Assembly (NCBI GenBank): GCA_020161455.1
Contig: JAIUNZ010000015.1
Coordinates: forward strand, 1-42,012
Direction of reading: 5' to 3'
Source of the DNA: Bacteroidota bacterium
GTDB taxonomy: Bacteria; Bacteroidota; Bacteroidia; Flavobacteriales; Flavobacteriaceae
DNA: 42,012 nt
Below the pieces are notes generated by a model. It worked only from the letters and a program-made list of their open reading frames with translations. It made no database searches and was not told the DNA's origin. This document shows positions 19,019 to 26,551 of this stretch, piece by piece. Both the position numbers and the translations under genes were made by a program. Position 1 is the first letter of the stretch; each line of letters starts with the position of its first letter.

Positions 19019-19391
19019 AAATTAAGTTTTCCAGTTTTTTTTCTACATAAACAATAAAGTTAAATATTTTTCCACCCAAATTATCATAACTCGATATTAA
19101 CTCATCAATATTATCAATTGTTCCATGATAAAGAACTGATATTTTGAATAAATGATTTTTAGTTTCTAAGCAACTTGAAAGTGAATAAACCAAAAATTTA
19201 ATGAAATCAGCCTTATATCTTTTTCTTCCATAACCTTCGACAATATTTGACACTATAGAGTCTGAAGAACGTCTTATTTAACTTCCTAATTCATACATTT
19301 CGTATTTAGGTAGTAAAAGCGATGCAGGATGTACTTTAAAAAATAAATCCAAACTAATTTTATAAATATCTAAATCTGCATAATCGCTCAT
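19017..19391 (-). pseudogene. Four-helix-bundle (S23-type) protein, broken by one nonsense codon
   Basis: The frame opens at the ATG at 19391 (MSDYADLDIYKISLDLFFKV...) and runs 124 codons to 19017, about the normal length of this family. It contains a single in-frame TAA at 19278-19280, inside YELGS*IRRSSDSIVSNIVEGYG. In the family this position is normally Gln, so CAA to TAA is the likely change. The downstream part keeps the hallmark SNIVEGYGRKRYKADFIKFL. Proteins of this family are known from intervening sequences in 23S rRNA genes but are often free-standing; function unknown. It sits between two related hydrolase genes and is bounded on both sides by CGGTTATCGG-like repeats. Translation could restart at GTG 19253, but that would lack the first helix. 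Confidence 0.8.
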
Positions 19392-19414
19392 AGTCGGTTA
19401 TCGCTTATCGGTTG
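19392..19414. repeat. CGGTT-rich flank, right side of the S23-like pseudogene
   Basis: Carries AGTCGGTTATCG and CTTATCGGTTG, two copies of the unit seen at 18994-19018. It abuts the start codon of the pseudogene. Confidence 0.45.
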
Positions 19415-19450
19415 AAACAGTCAAATAAACTGTCAATTGTCAACTTTTTT

Positions 19451-20365
19451 TTAATCCCTTATCAATGGTAATGTTGAACAACGCAAAAGTCCTTCTTGCT
19501 TGGCAATTTCTGCATACGGAATTTCCTCAACGATAAAACCATTATTGCGTAACCAAGCATTTAAGCGAGTGAAATTCTTTTCAGAAACGACTACGTTTTC
19601 ATCTATCGAGAACACGTTTGAATTCATGTTGTACATTTCATCACGTGTAATGTGGAATAAATTTTCTTTTCCAAAGAGTTTTACCAAATAAACATAATCT
19701 GCTTCTTCTCGAAAGCCACTTTTATAAATTATTCCTTTGTTTTTCCCTACTGGTTGAAAACAACAATCGAGATGCAATGCATTGTCTCTTGCTTCTAATT
19801 TTGATTTTACTAAGTCAAATTCTTTTACAATTTTGTTTGGAAATAATGCTTTGATATAGTTTACTCCTTCCATGTTGGTTCGCGCTGTTATATAATCTTT
19901 ATAGTCAGAACCTTTGTAGGTTCCAATAAAAACATAATCATTCCAAAGCATTACATCGCCACCTTCTATATGAACTTCTTCTGGCGGACGAACAATTTTG
20001 GATGGATTAATTTGGTCTAAAACATATTGAATAGCATCCAGTTCTCTGTTTCTGTCAGGAAGAATATTTGCTTTTACAAAGACATCGTCAATTACAAAAC
20101 CTATATCACGTGTGAAGATTTGATTGTAATTTTCAATCATTTCTGGACGAAAAACTTTGACATCATATTTTTGAAAAACTTGATTAAAAGCTTCCATTTC
20201 TTTAATCATATCTTCTTCAATTGGATACGTTCCAGCAAGAATATGTTCTAAAGATTTTGGATCATACGCTTCTTCAACTGATGGCGTTGGACCATTATTC
20301 AAGGCTGAACCAAGCACAACGGCTCGTAGTCGTGATGTTTCGTTTTTTACATTTAATTGTAACAT
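19451..20365 (-). CDS. Dimethylarginine dimethylaminohydrolase/arginine deiminase-family protein
   Basis: 304 residues, cytoplasmic. Visible active-site features of the guanidino-modifying superfamily: ETSRLRAVVLG at the N-terminus, YNQIFTRDIGFVIDD, PPEEVHIEGGDVMLWND (acidic residues that bind the guanidino group), ALHLDCCFQPVGKN (catalytic His) and GLLRCSTLPL (catalytic Cys near 296). It hydrolyses or transfers from an arginine-like substrate; the exact one is not readable. ctlX lies downstream on the same strand, separated only by the S23 pseudogene, so they likely act together in arginine/citrulline turnover. A TATCTTTG box lies 23 bases before the start. Confidence 0.87.
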   Translation of the reverse strand: MLQLNVKNETSRLRAVVLGSALNNGPTPSVEEAYDPKSLEHILAGTYPIEEDMIKEMEAFNQVFQKYDVKVFRPEMIENYNQIFTRDIGFVIDDVFVKANILPDRNRELDAIQYVLDQINPSKIVRPPEEVHIEGGDVMLWNDYVFIGTYKGSDYKDYITARTNMEGVNYIKALFPNKIVKEFDLVKSKLEARDNALHLDCCFQPVGKNKGIIYKSGFREEADYVYLVKLFGKENLFHITRDEMYNMNSNVFSIDENVVVSEKNFTRLNAWLRNNGFIVEEIPYAEIAKQEGLLRCSTLPLIRD

Positions 20366-20387
20366 AAAGTTGCTTTTGGCATTTGGT

Positions 20388-20395
20388 CAAAGATA
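20388..20395 (-). promoter_or_regulatory. -7 box upstream of the DDAH-like gene
   Basis: Minus-strand TATCTTTG, 23 bases before the ATG at 20365. It overlaps the T-run of the terminator of the gene upstream. No clear -33 TTG. Confidence 0.5.
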
Positions 20396-20423
20396 AAAAA
20401 ACTCCACCGATTGGCGAAGCTTT
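20391..20423 (-). terminator. Terminator of the deacetylase-FemAB-GNAT operon
   Basis: On the minus strand CUUCGCC-AAUC-GGUGGAG folds as a 7-bp stem with two G-U pairs (20413-20419 with 20402-20408), extended by A/U pairs, followed by TTTTTTATC. It lies 16 bases past the stop at 20439. Confidence 0.75.
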
Positions 20424-20438
20424 GTTTATAACTGTTTT

Positions 20439-20915
20439 TTACTTGTATATTTTAATTTGTTTCTGAAAATAAAATACTAAAAATCGTTTTGCTTTTATAG
20501 AACTTTTTAATGTAAATCCAGCTTTTTCAATTCCTTTAATCGAAGCAAGATTGTTAGCGTTGACGGTTATAAAAACCTCATCTGTCTTTTTTTCAAACAA
20601 TTCCTTTTTAGCAATGTAGTTAATCACATAGGGATAAATTGATTTTCCTTTAAATTCAGAAATTGTAGCACATTCACCAATTACTGGTCCTTTTTTGTGT
20701 ATGAGTTTTAAAATATCTATTGATTTGAACAAGTAACTTTGATGCACTTTTTTCCCTTCAACTTTTATAAAATATTCAATTTTATTTGGATTACTTTTAT
20801 CTTCTTGAATGTCAAAACCTAAAACCGTACATGGTTTGTATTCCGATGCGTTCATAGAATAAAACAACATATCGATAGATATAATCTTCCATCTTTTTAA
20901 AATTTTTTTTATCAT
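20439..20915 (-). CDS. GNAT-like acetyltransferase-related protein
   Basis: 158 residues. The C-terminal half looks like a GNAT fold: GPVIGECATISEFKGKSIYPYVINYI (acetyl-CoA loop region) and the motif-B-like VFITVNANNLASIKGIEKAGF, a very common GNAT ending. The N-terminal part is divergent and hydrophobic (IISIDMLFYSMN). No substrate is evident. Its ATG overlaps the stop of the FemAB-like gene by 4 bases (ATGA), so the two are translationally coupled. Third and last gene of the operon, followed by a terminator. The operon context suggests envelope glycan or lipid modification, which is inference. Confidence 0.65.
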   Translation of the reverse strand: MIKKILKRWKIISIDMLFYSMNASEYKPCTVLGFDIQEDKSNPNKIEYFIKVEGKKVHQSYLFKSIDILKLIHKKGPVIGECATISEFKGKSIYPYVINYIAKKELFEKKTDEVFITVNANNLASIKGIEKAGFTLKSSIKAKRFLVFYFQKQIKIYK

Positions 20916-21976
20916 TTTTTAAAAACAGATAATAGGTTAGCAATCCTTTTTTTGTGTTTTTTTAATTTTTTTTCAACAATCGTATAAAATTTAAAATAGA
21001 TTGGTTTTAGAATCCAATGGTATTGCCCATCTTGAATATAATAATGAGTTGTGTTAAAGCTATTTTTAAATTCAAAAACACCTTTAGAACCACCAAGAGA
21101 AATATTGTATCCGTCTAAACCTTCATTTATGGATAATTTAATGGCTTCCCATTGTAAGAAATCACCAGTTCTCAAATCGGGGGTTTCTTTTTTAGATCCA
21201 CCCAAAATGTAGGTGTAATAATTTCCAGATTTTATTAATAAAATAGCTCCTTTTATTTCATTGCTTTTAAATACTGATAAAATTTTCAACAATCCTTTTT
21301 CGTTTAATCCGAATAAAGTATTCTTTATGTCTTCCCAATTTCTAATAGTATAATTGGCATTGGTAGCATTTTCTAAAAATAATCGATATGCATTTTCAAT
21401 ACCTTCTTGGGTATCTAAAACTTTAAATTCAAGTTCTTTTCTGTATGAATTTCTAACATTCCGTCTGACAGAAGGTTTTAAGCTCATTATCATTTTTTCT
21501 TCATCTAAATGTTTTAAATCAACCCAGTTTAACCCACTTGAAGAATAAACATATTTAAAAAGATGACCTTTTGCTGCTTTTTCTAAAAAAGGAATTTTTA
21601 GAGAATTGGTTAGTAAATGTACATTGTCTTTATCTGAAAATGGAAGATTTATTTGAGCATAGCAACAGTTTCTTTTTTTCGCTCTATTATAAACTGACTC
21701 AATAATTTCATTTAATTTTTCTTCATAATCACTCGAAATAATGGGTCCAAATGGTACAATATAAAACTTAAATACCATTGCTTTTGCAATTACCGCAGCA
21801 AATCCGCCAATAATTTTATCGTTTTCTAATGCTAAACAAATCTCAAATTCAAAACCATACGATTCAAATGATTTATTCCAGTCAGACAACATTAAATGAC
21901 TGGCTCTATCTTCTGTTACGATATAGTCATCCCATTTTTTTAACCATTTTGGATCATTTGTAAATAGTATTTTCAT
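20912..21976 (-). CDS. FemAB/BioF2-like GNAT-fold transferase
   Basis: 354 residues. The central region PSVRRNVRNSYRKELEFKVLDTQEGIENAYRLFLE, then GLLKILSVFKSNEIKGAILLIKSGNYYTYILGGS and GDFLQWEAIKLSINEGLDGYNISLGGSKGVFEFKNSF, is the pattern of FemAB-type peptidyltransferases and of GNAT-like proteins in exopolysaccharide clusters. Such enzymes transfer an aminoacyl or acyl group to cell-envelope acceptors. No membrane segment. It starts 1 base after the deacetylase-like gene ends and overlaps the next gene. Specific acceptor unknown. Confidence 0.75.
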   Translation of the reverse strand: MKILFTNDPKWLKKWDDYIVTEDRASHLMLSDWNKSFESYGFEFEICLALENDKIIGGFAAVIAKAMVFKFYIVPFGPIISSDYEEKLNEIIESVYNRAKKRNCCYAQINLPFSDKDNVHLLTNSLKIPFLEKAAKGHLFKYVYSSSGLNWVDLKHLDEEKMIMSLKPSVRRNVRNSYRKELEFKVLDTQEGIENAYRLFLENATNANYTIRNWEDIKNTLFGLNEKGLLKILSVFKSNEIKGAILLIKSGNYYTYILGGSKKETPDLRTGDFLQWEAIKLSINEGLDGYNISLGGSKGVFEFKNSFNTTHYYIQDGQYHWILKPIYFKFYTIVEKKLKKHKKRIANLLSVFKK

Positions 21977-21977
21977 A

Positions 21978-23594
21978 TTAATAAAGTTCTCTAAATGGCA
22001 AATCAGAATGAAGTAAATTTATAATGTTTCCTGATTTATCGACATCTAGTTTAATGGCTTCAAATTTATTTAAAAAAAGAACTAATTCGTTCAAAGTTGG
22101 ATTCCAAATAGTTTTTTCGTTTATTTTTTTACTCAAATACGAAAAATTTTGAGCAACTGATTCATCAATTGTTGTTGGCGTTTTAAACAATTTTCCAAAA
22201 TGATATTCCATTGGAACAGAAAAATAAGTATGAGCTATAAATATTCCGTTTTCACCTATAAGTTTATCAATGTTTCTTGGATGCAATGATTTTTTAAAAT
22301 CAACCATTTCAATAGTTTGAAAAATATTGAAAATGGAATCCTGAATTTGATGTTTGAAAACTAAAGGCGAATATTTTGCTAGTTTGAAAGGTTTGTTTTT
22401 AACGGAGTTCCAAAGTAAAAAGACTTTTAATAATGGAATAGAAATTGAGGCTAAATTTTTAAAAAAATAAAACAATTCTTTTAAACTTTTGGTTTTGATA
22501 AATTTCTTAAAACTTGATGAAATACTTTTGTATCTTGTAATCATCTGTTCGTCAGCATAAAAATGAAATAAAATAATTTTAATTTTAAGTGCTATTTTAT
22601 CTTTAAATTTCAAGTCTTGAATTCCAGCAAAATAACTTTTTAATGTAAAATCATTAGAATTTAGTTGGTTTAAAACGCCTAACGTTGCTGTTCCAGAATC
22701 GATATAATTCCAAAGAGTTGTTATCTTGTTTTTATTTAAAATTGCTGCAAATTTCTCTTGTTTAAAGCCTAAATTTTCAAACAACGAAAAATTATACGGT
22801 TGATAACCGTGATCTATCCATGTTGGAACAACCTCAATTGGTGGTTGAAATGACTCAAAATCCTCAAAACTTTCTTTGTTGTGTTTTAAAGATTGTGAAA
22901 GCGAATGGTAACACAATTCATGTCCAGCTTTTTGCCATTTTAATAATTCTGTACTGTTGTTTTCAAAGGATGCATTTTCGTTACGTTTTGAAAAATGATT
23001 TAGAAAAAACCCTTTGGTTATTTTAATATTGTTCTTCTCAAAAAAGGTTCTTTGCAATTCTAAATTTTCCTGAGTATCAAAATCACAATGATCTGTAAAG
23101 CATGCAATGGCCGAAAAAGGAATTGGAGAACGACTAAACTCGACAGCATTTTTATCCGAAAACAACAAGGCTAATTCTACCGAAAAGTCAAAAGTTGGAG
23201 TAACGGATTGTACTATTTTTTCGTTCTTTTTTCCAGTATATTTTGTTATTGAGGCAGCATATTCAGGGTTAAAACGCCACAGTAGTTTGTTTTTAAATTT
23301 TGGATTGAATTCCCAAATTCCGATTTGAATATTGGGTTGAACAAAAAAACCATTGTTGAGTTTTATTATTTTTGGTGTAAAAAGAGAAGCTACTAATTCT
23401 CTATCGCATTTTATCCATTGATAATTGTGATTTCTAAAAAAATTGATTTCGTCTTTAAAAGTAATTTCAATATCAAAAGTATTGCATTCAGAAACTTTTT
23501 GATTTTGTAATGGAATTAAAAGTTTTTTTTCAAAAAATGCAACATCTAAATGCTCACTTTTATTTGAAAAAATTAACTTTAAAGATTGTACCAT
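21978..23594 (-). CDS. Polysaccharide deacetylase-like protein with altered NodB motifs
   Basis: 538 residues, no signal peptide. The middle resembles a NodB-fold deacetylase: CFTDHCDFDTQENLELQRTFFEKNNIKITKGFFLNH (motif 1 region, Asp-rich) and LLKWQKAGHELCYHSLSQS (motif 2 region). In canonical NodB motif 2 (HxxxH) two His bind metal; here the second appears as Gln (HSLSQ), so the metal site may be changed or the enzyme inactive. The last 200 residues hold charged helices without recognised motifs. First gene of a three-gene operon with FemAB-like and GNAT-like proteins, which points to modification of a surface glycan. I cannot name the substrate. Confidence 0.6.
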   Translation of the reverse strand: MVQSLKLIFSNKSEHLDVAFFEKKLLIPLQNQKVSECNTFDIEITFKDEINFFRNHNYQWIKCDRELVASLFTPKIIKLNNGFFVQPNIQIGIWEFNPKFKNKLLWRFNPEYAASITKYTGKKNEKIVQSVTPTFDFSVELALLFSDKNAVEFSRSPIPFSAIACFTDHCDFDTQENLELQRTFFEKNNIKITKGFFLNHFSKRNENASFENNSTELLKWQKAGHELCYHSLSQSLKHNKESFEDFESFQPPIEVVPTWIDHGYQPYNFSLFENLGFKQEKFAAILNKNKITTLWNYIDSGTATLGVLNQLNSNDFTLKSYFAGIQDLKFKDKIALKIKIILFHFYADEQMITRYKSISSSFKKFIKTKSLKELFYFFKNLASISIPLLKVFLLWNSVKNKPFKLAKYSPLVFKHQIQDSIFNIFQTIEMVDFKKSLHPRNIDKLIGENGIFIAHTYFSVPMEYHFGKLFKTPTTIDESVAQNFSYLSKKINEKTIWNPTLNELVLFLNKFEAIKLDVDKSGNIINLLHSDLPFRELY

Positions 23595-23615
23595 TAGTAT
23601 TAATTGTAGTTTTTA

Positions 23616-23623
23616 CAAATATA
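23616..23623 (-). promoter_or_regulatory. -7 box of the deacetylase-FemAB-GNAT operon
   Basis: Minus-strand TATATTTG, 22 bases before the ATG at 23594. No TTG found at the -33 position. Confidence 0.45.
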
Positions 23624-23640
23624 TTAGAAATTATAGTATA

Positions 23641-23671
23641 AAAATAAAAAGCTCCGCTGAATTGCGAAGCT
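23641..23671 (-). terminator. Terminator of the FkbM-family gene
   Basis: Minus-strand AGCUUCGC-AAUUCA-GCGGAGCU (8-bp stem with one U-G pair, 23671-23664 with 23657-23650), followed by TTTTTATTTT. Located 34 bases past the stop. Confidence 0.8.
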
Positions 23672-23704
23672 ATTATTATAGAAACATTTATAAATTTACA
23701 AAAA

Positions 23705-24502
23705 CTATCCTGCAAACGTAATTATTTCATTTCCACGAAACCTAACCGTTTTGAAAGGATAATTCATTTTTTTGAAAAATTCTTCTACTTTAATATAAGT
23801 AGGCTGGTTGTCAATGATATGATAAGAAGCAATTGCAAATTTAGGTTTTAATGTTTTTATAGTCTCAACACATCCTTCTATTGCTTCAATTTCTGCGCCT
23901 TCTATATCCATTTTAATCAAATCCAATCTGTGAACATTGTTGTTTTTGACCCAATTATCAATAGTTACAGCCTGTTTTTTAACAATATTTGCGTTCTCTG
24001 AAAACCATTTGGCAGAAGAAGCAACCGTTCCTGATTCTTCAAAGTCTAGCAATGTATCTTCATTCCACAATAACATATCTTGTATAATTATGTTATCCTT
24101 TAGGTCTGAATTTAGTTTAATATTATTTTCTAAGGATTTAATGTTGTGTTTGTCTGGTTCAAAACAAAATACTTTACCATTTTGACCAACACATTTTGAA
24201 AAAAACATAGAAATATGACCAACATTGGCTCCTGCATCAATTACAAAATCTCCATTTTTAGCTTTATAATTGTGCTGATAATAGCCAAAATCAACCGCTA
24301 TTGAGTATAGAGCTTCGTTTGTATATAAAACTTTATTGTCAAATGTAGTTTTGTAAATAACTTTACCTTTATCTATTTTTATATCAAATGAAATTGCTTT
24401 ATTACTAAATAGTTTGTAATAAAAAAGCTTAATCTTTTCCTTGCTATTTCCTTTAGGTATGAAAAAGCTAATTGTCTTTTTTATTTTTTTCTTAAGTTTC
24501 AT
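23705..24502 (-). CDS. FkbM family methyltransferase
   Basis: 265 residues. SAM-dependent methyltransferase: motif I DFVIDAGANVGHISMFFSK near residue 85, then GKVFCFEPDKHNIKSLENNIKLN (motif II), LLWNEDTLLDFEESGTVAS, and DLIKMDIEGAEIEAIEGC, the FkbM family hallmark. Members often methylate hydroxyls of sugars in surface glycans. The N-terminus is basic with no signal peptide. It has its own -7 box and a terminator on each side, so it is a single-gene unit next to the envelope-modification operon. Confidence 0.9.
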   Translation of the reverse strand: MKLKKKIKKTISFFIPKGNSKEKIKLFYYKLFSNKAISFDIKIDKGKVIYKTTFDNKVLYTNEALYSIAVDFGYYQHNYKAKNGDFVIDAGANVGHISMFFSKCVGQNGKVFCFEPDKHNIKSLENNIKLNSDLKDNIIIQDMLLWNEDTLLDFEESGTVASSAKWFSENANIVKKQAVTIDNWVKNNNVHRLDLIKMDIEGAEIEAIEGCVETIKTLKPKFAIASYHIIDNQPTYIKVEEFFKKMNYPFKTVRFRGNEIITFAG

Positions 24503-24518
24503 TATTACTAATTTTAGC

Positions 24519-24526
24519 CAAATATA
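24519..24526 (-). promoter_or_regulatory. -7 box of the FkbM-family gene
   Basis: Minus-strand TATATTTG, 17 bases before the ATG at 24502, implying a leader of about 10 bases. No -33 TTG; that region is the terminator of the gene upstream. Confidence 0.45.
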
Positions 24527-24559
24527 ACAAAAAAAGCTTCGCTAAATTGCGAAGCTTTT
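24527..24559 (-). terminator. Terminator of the 28921-24586 secreted-protein operon
   Basis: Perfect 11-bp stem AAAAGCTTCGC/GCGAAGCTTTT (24532-24542 with 24549-24559) and a 6-base loop. The T-run on the minus strand is formed by the stem end and TTTTGT beyond it. Located 26 bases past the stop. Confidence 0.85.
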
Positions 24560-24585
24560 CCAAAAATAAAACGTAACTAAAAAAT

Positions 24586-26550
24586 TTAATTTTTGATTAA
24601 TTTTTTTGAATAAACATCTCCATCGTCTGTCAATAGATTAACAATATAAACACCATTTGCATAACGACTTACATCAACCCTAGCCTTGTCTGTGAGTTCA
24701 ATATTTTGATCAAAAACCATTTTCCCATCTATTGTTGTAATAGAAATGTTTCTAAATTGATTGCCTTTCATTATCAACTCAATAGAACTACTAGAAGGAT
24801 TAGGAACTATAAGAAATTCGATATTCAGTTTTGTTACATTTAATTCTTCAAGCAAACCTTCTACTGTTGAACTTGAATTTGTATCTGAGTTTCTATAAAT
24901 ATAATTCGACGAACAGCCTTCAATATAGGCTGAAAACTGTGAACCTGTTACAGCTTCAAAACCTGGGTTTAATTCTACATAATTTCCTGCATGATAGACG
25001 ACACCATTTTGAAATACAGCATCTCCAACCTCAACAATATTAGTTGCTTTTATCCAATCGGAACGTTCTTTTTGAGTTGCTGTTGTTGCATCTAAATTGG
25101 TAACATTATCTGCTGGTGCAATCAAAATTAATGTAGGCAAACAACAATCAATAAACGTAACATCCGGACCAACATTTGCCGAATTGTCGGTCATATCATA
25201 AATATAAGTTCCAGCCGGACAAGCTACATTAAATGTTGCATTTACTTCAAATTCAAAACTACCCGATGGATTGGCTCCAAAAGCACTTGGCAAGAATGAA
25301 AAACAAAAAGTATCTGATGTCAACTGCGTTGGCGCATTGATTGTAGTTATAGTATTTCCATTTTGAATAATATTCAACGATAGTGTATTTAAAGTAGCAT
25401 TTACGGGTGGTTGATAGGTACCACAAACGTTTACTGGCACTTCTGGAGTTGCATTAGGACAATTTATATTTGTAGGATCTAAACTCAAAGCACCTAGTTG
25501 TGGTGTTGCACAAACAAATCCACATAAATTATCAATATAAACGGTTCCAAAATGTTGAGATGGCTGACAATCGCTTACCGAGAACTCAATGGTTCCTGGT
25601 TGATTTAAAATATCTTGAACATTTAATCGAGCACAAACCCATCCTGTGTAGAGAATTCTTCTGCTGTTACTAACATTTATTCTGTTAAACAAACAATTTT
25701 CAGGATCGGCAATAATACATATTTGATCTACAACATTATTGTTTTGGTCTAAAACTCTCACTCTAAAATAAGGTTGAATGTCTTGACCATGTGCCACTTT
25801 ATTATCCATTACTAACGAAAAATTAAAATCAATTGTAGGTTGATTTATAGAAGGCATATACCTTGACATCGTTGTCAAATCGGACGAACCATAGCCTTGA
25901 GTATTATTCAGTTTTATACATTTGCTACCACTATTGGTGTTTAAGGTTGGAATATTTTGTCCGAAACTTGCCAAAACAGGATCGAATTGCTGATAGTTTG
26001 GTGCGGTATTATCAATCAACGTTATTGTTGAATTAAAATTATTTACCGAAGGTGTTACAACATTAGTACCTGTTACTACAGTTGGTGTTCCACAAGATTG
26101 AAAAAAACTTGAACCCGAAGCTGGTTGAGGATGTGCATCCGACCAAAAAGAATAACTGGCTGTTCCGTCTTCAAAATCTCCATTGACACAGCTTTGTCTT
26201 ATTGAACTTGAAATTGGGTTAGCAATGTATTCTTTTTTCTTGTCAGGAAATGTTTTAAAAAACAATTTTCTAAGTTCAACAACTTTTGCTTTTTCAATAG
26301 CAACTTCTATTTCTTTGATGGAAAGTTCCTCAATTTCATCATTCAAATGTTGAATTGTTTCTATTTCTATTTCATTGGTTAATTTATATTTACCAATATT
26401 TTTCACGATAAAAGCCTGTACTTCTTTTTCAATATTTTGCGCTTTTGTTATTCTGTTTTGCTCCAGTTTTAAATAATCTTCCACTTGCGCAAACGAAGTA
26501 ATTGAACTTAACCAAATGAAACAAAACAGCAGTAGTTTTACTATTTTCAT
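24586..26550 (-). CDS. Secreted protein with coathanger-type domain and T9SS type A sorting domain
   Basis: 654 residues. Signal peptide 1-22 (ends TSFAQ). A charged, probably helical region follows (about 25-110), then QSCVNGDFEDGTASYSFW, the start of a jelly-roll-like module with PSINQPTIDFNFSLVMDN. Near 490-555 is a segment of the T9SS-associated coathanger type: IKATNIVEVGDAVFQNGVVYHAGNYVELNPGFEAVTGSQFSAYIEGC in outline. The T9SS domain (about 580-654) has FLIVPNPSSSSIEL and DGKMVF, ending KKLIKN. Its start lies 1 base after the stop of the tail-fibre-like gene upstream, so both are cotranscribed and probably act at the cell surface. No enzymatic motif recognised. Confidence 0.85.
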   Translation of the reverse strand: MKIVKLLLFCFIWLSSITSFAQVEDYLKLEQNRITKAQNIEKEVQAFIVKNIGKYKLTNEIEIETIQHLNDEIEELSIKEIEVAIEKAKVVELRKLFFKTFPDKKKEYIANPISSSIRQSCVNGDFEDGTASYSFWSDAHPQPASGSSFFQSCGTPTVVTGTNVVTPSVNNFNSTITLIDNTAPNYQQFDPVLASFGQNIPTLNTNSGSKCIKLNNTQGYGSSDLTTMSRYMPSINQPTIDFNFSLVMDNKVAHGQDIQPYFRVRVLDQNNNVVDQICIIADPENCLFNRINVSNSRRILYTGWVCARLNVQDILNQPGTIEFSVSDCQPSQHFGTVYIDNLCGFVCATPQLGALSLDPTNINCPNATPEVPVNVCGTYQPPVNATLNTLSLNIIQNGNTITTINAPTQLTSDTFCFSFLPSAFGANPSGSFEFEVNATFNVACPAGTYIYDMTDNSANVGPDVTFIDCCLPTLILIAPADNVTNLDATTATQKERSDWIKATNIVEVGDAVFQNGVVYHAGNYVELNPGFEAVTGSQFSAYIEGCSSNYIYRNSDTNSSSTVEGLLEELNVTKLNIEFLIVPNPSSSSIELIMKGNQFRNISITTIDGKMVFDQNIELTDKARVDVSRYANGVYIVNLLTDDGDVYSKKLIKN

Positions 26551-26551
26551 A

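Noticed and set aside
19017-19253. Intact 78-residue S23 protein from a GTG start
   Set aside because: It lacks the first helix, and the open frame continues upstream through a single TAA to a proper ATG, so a nonsense-broken gene is the better reading.
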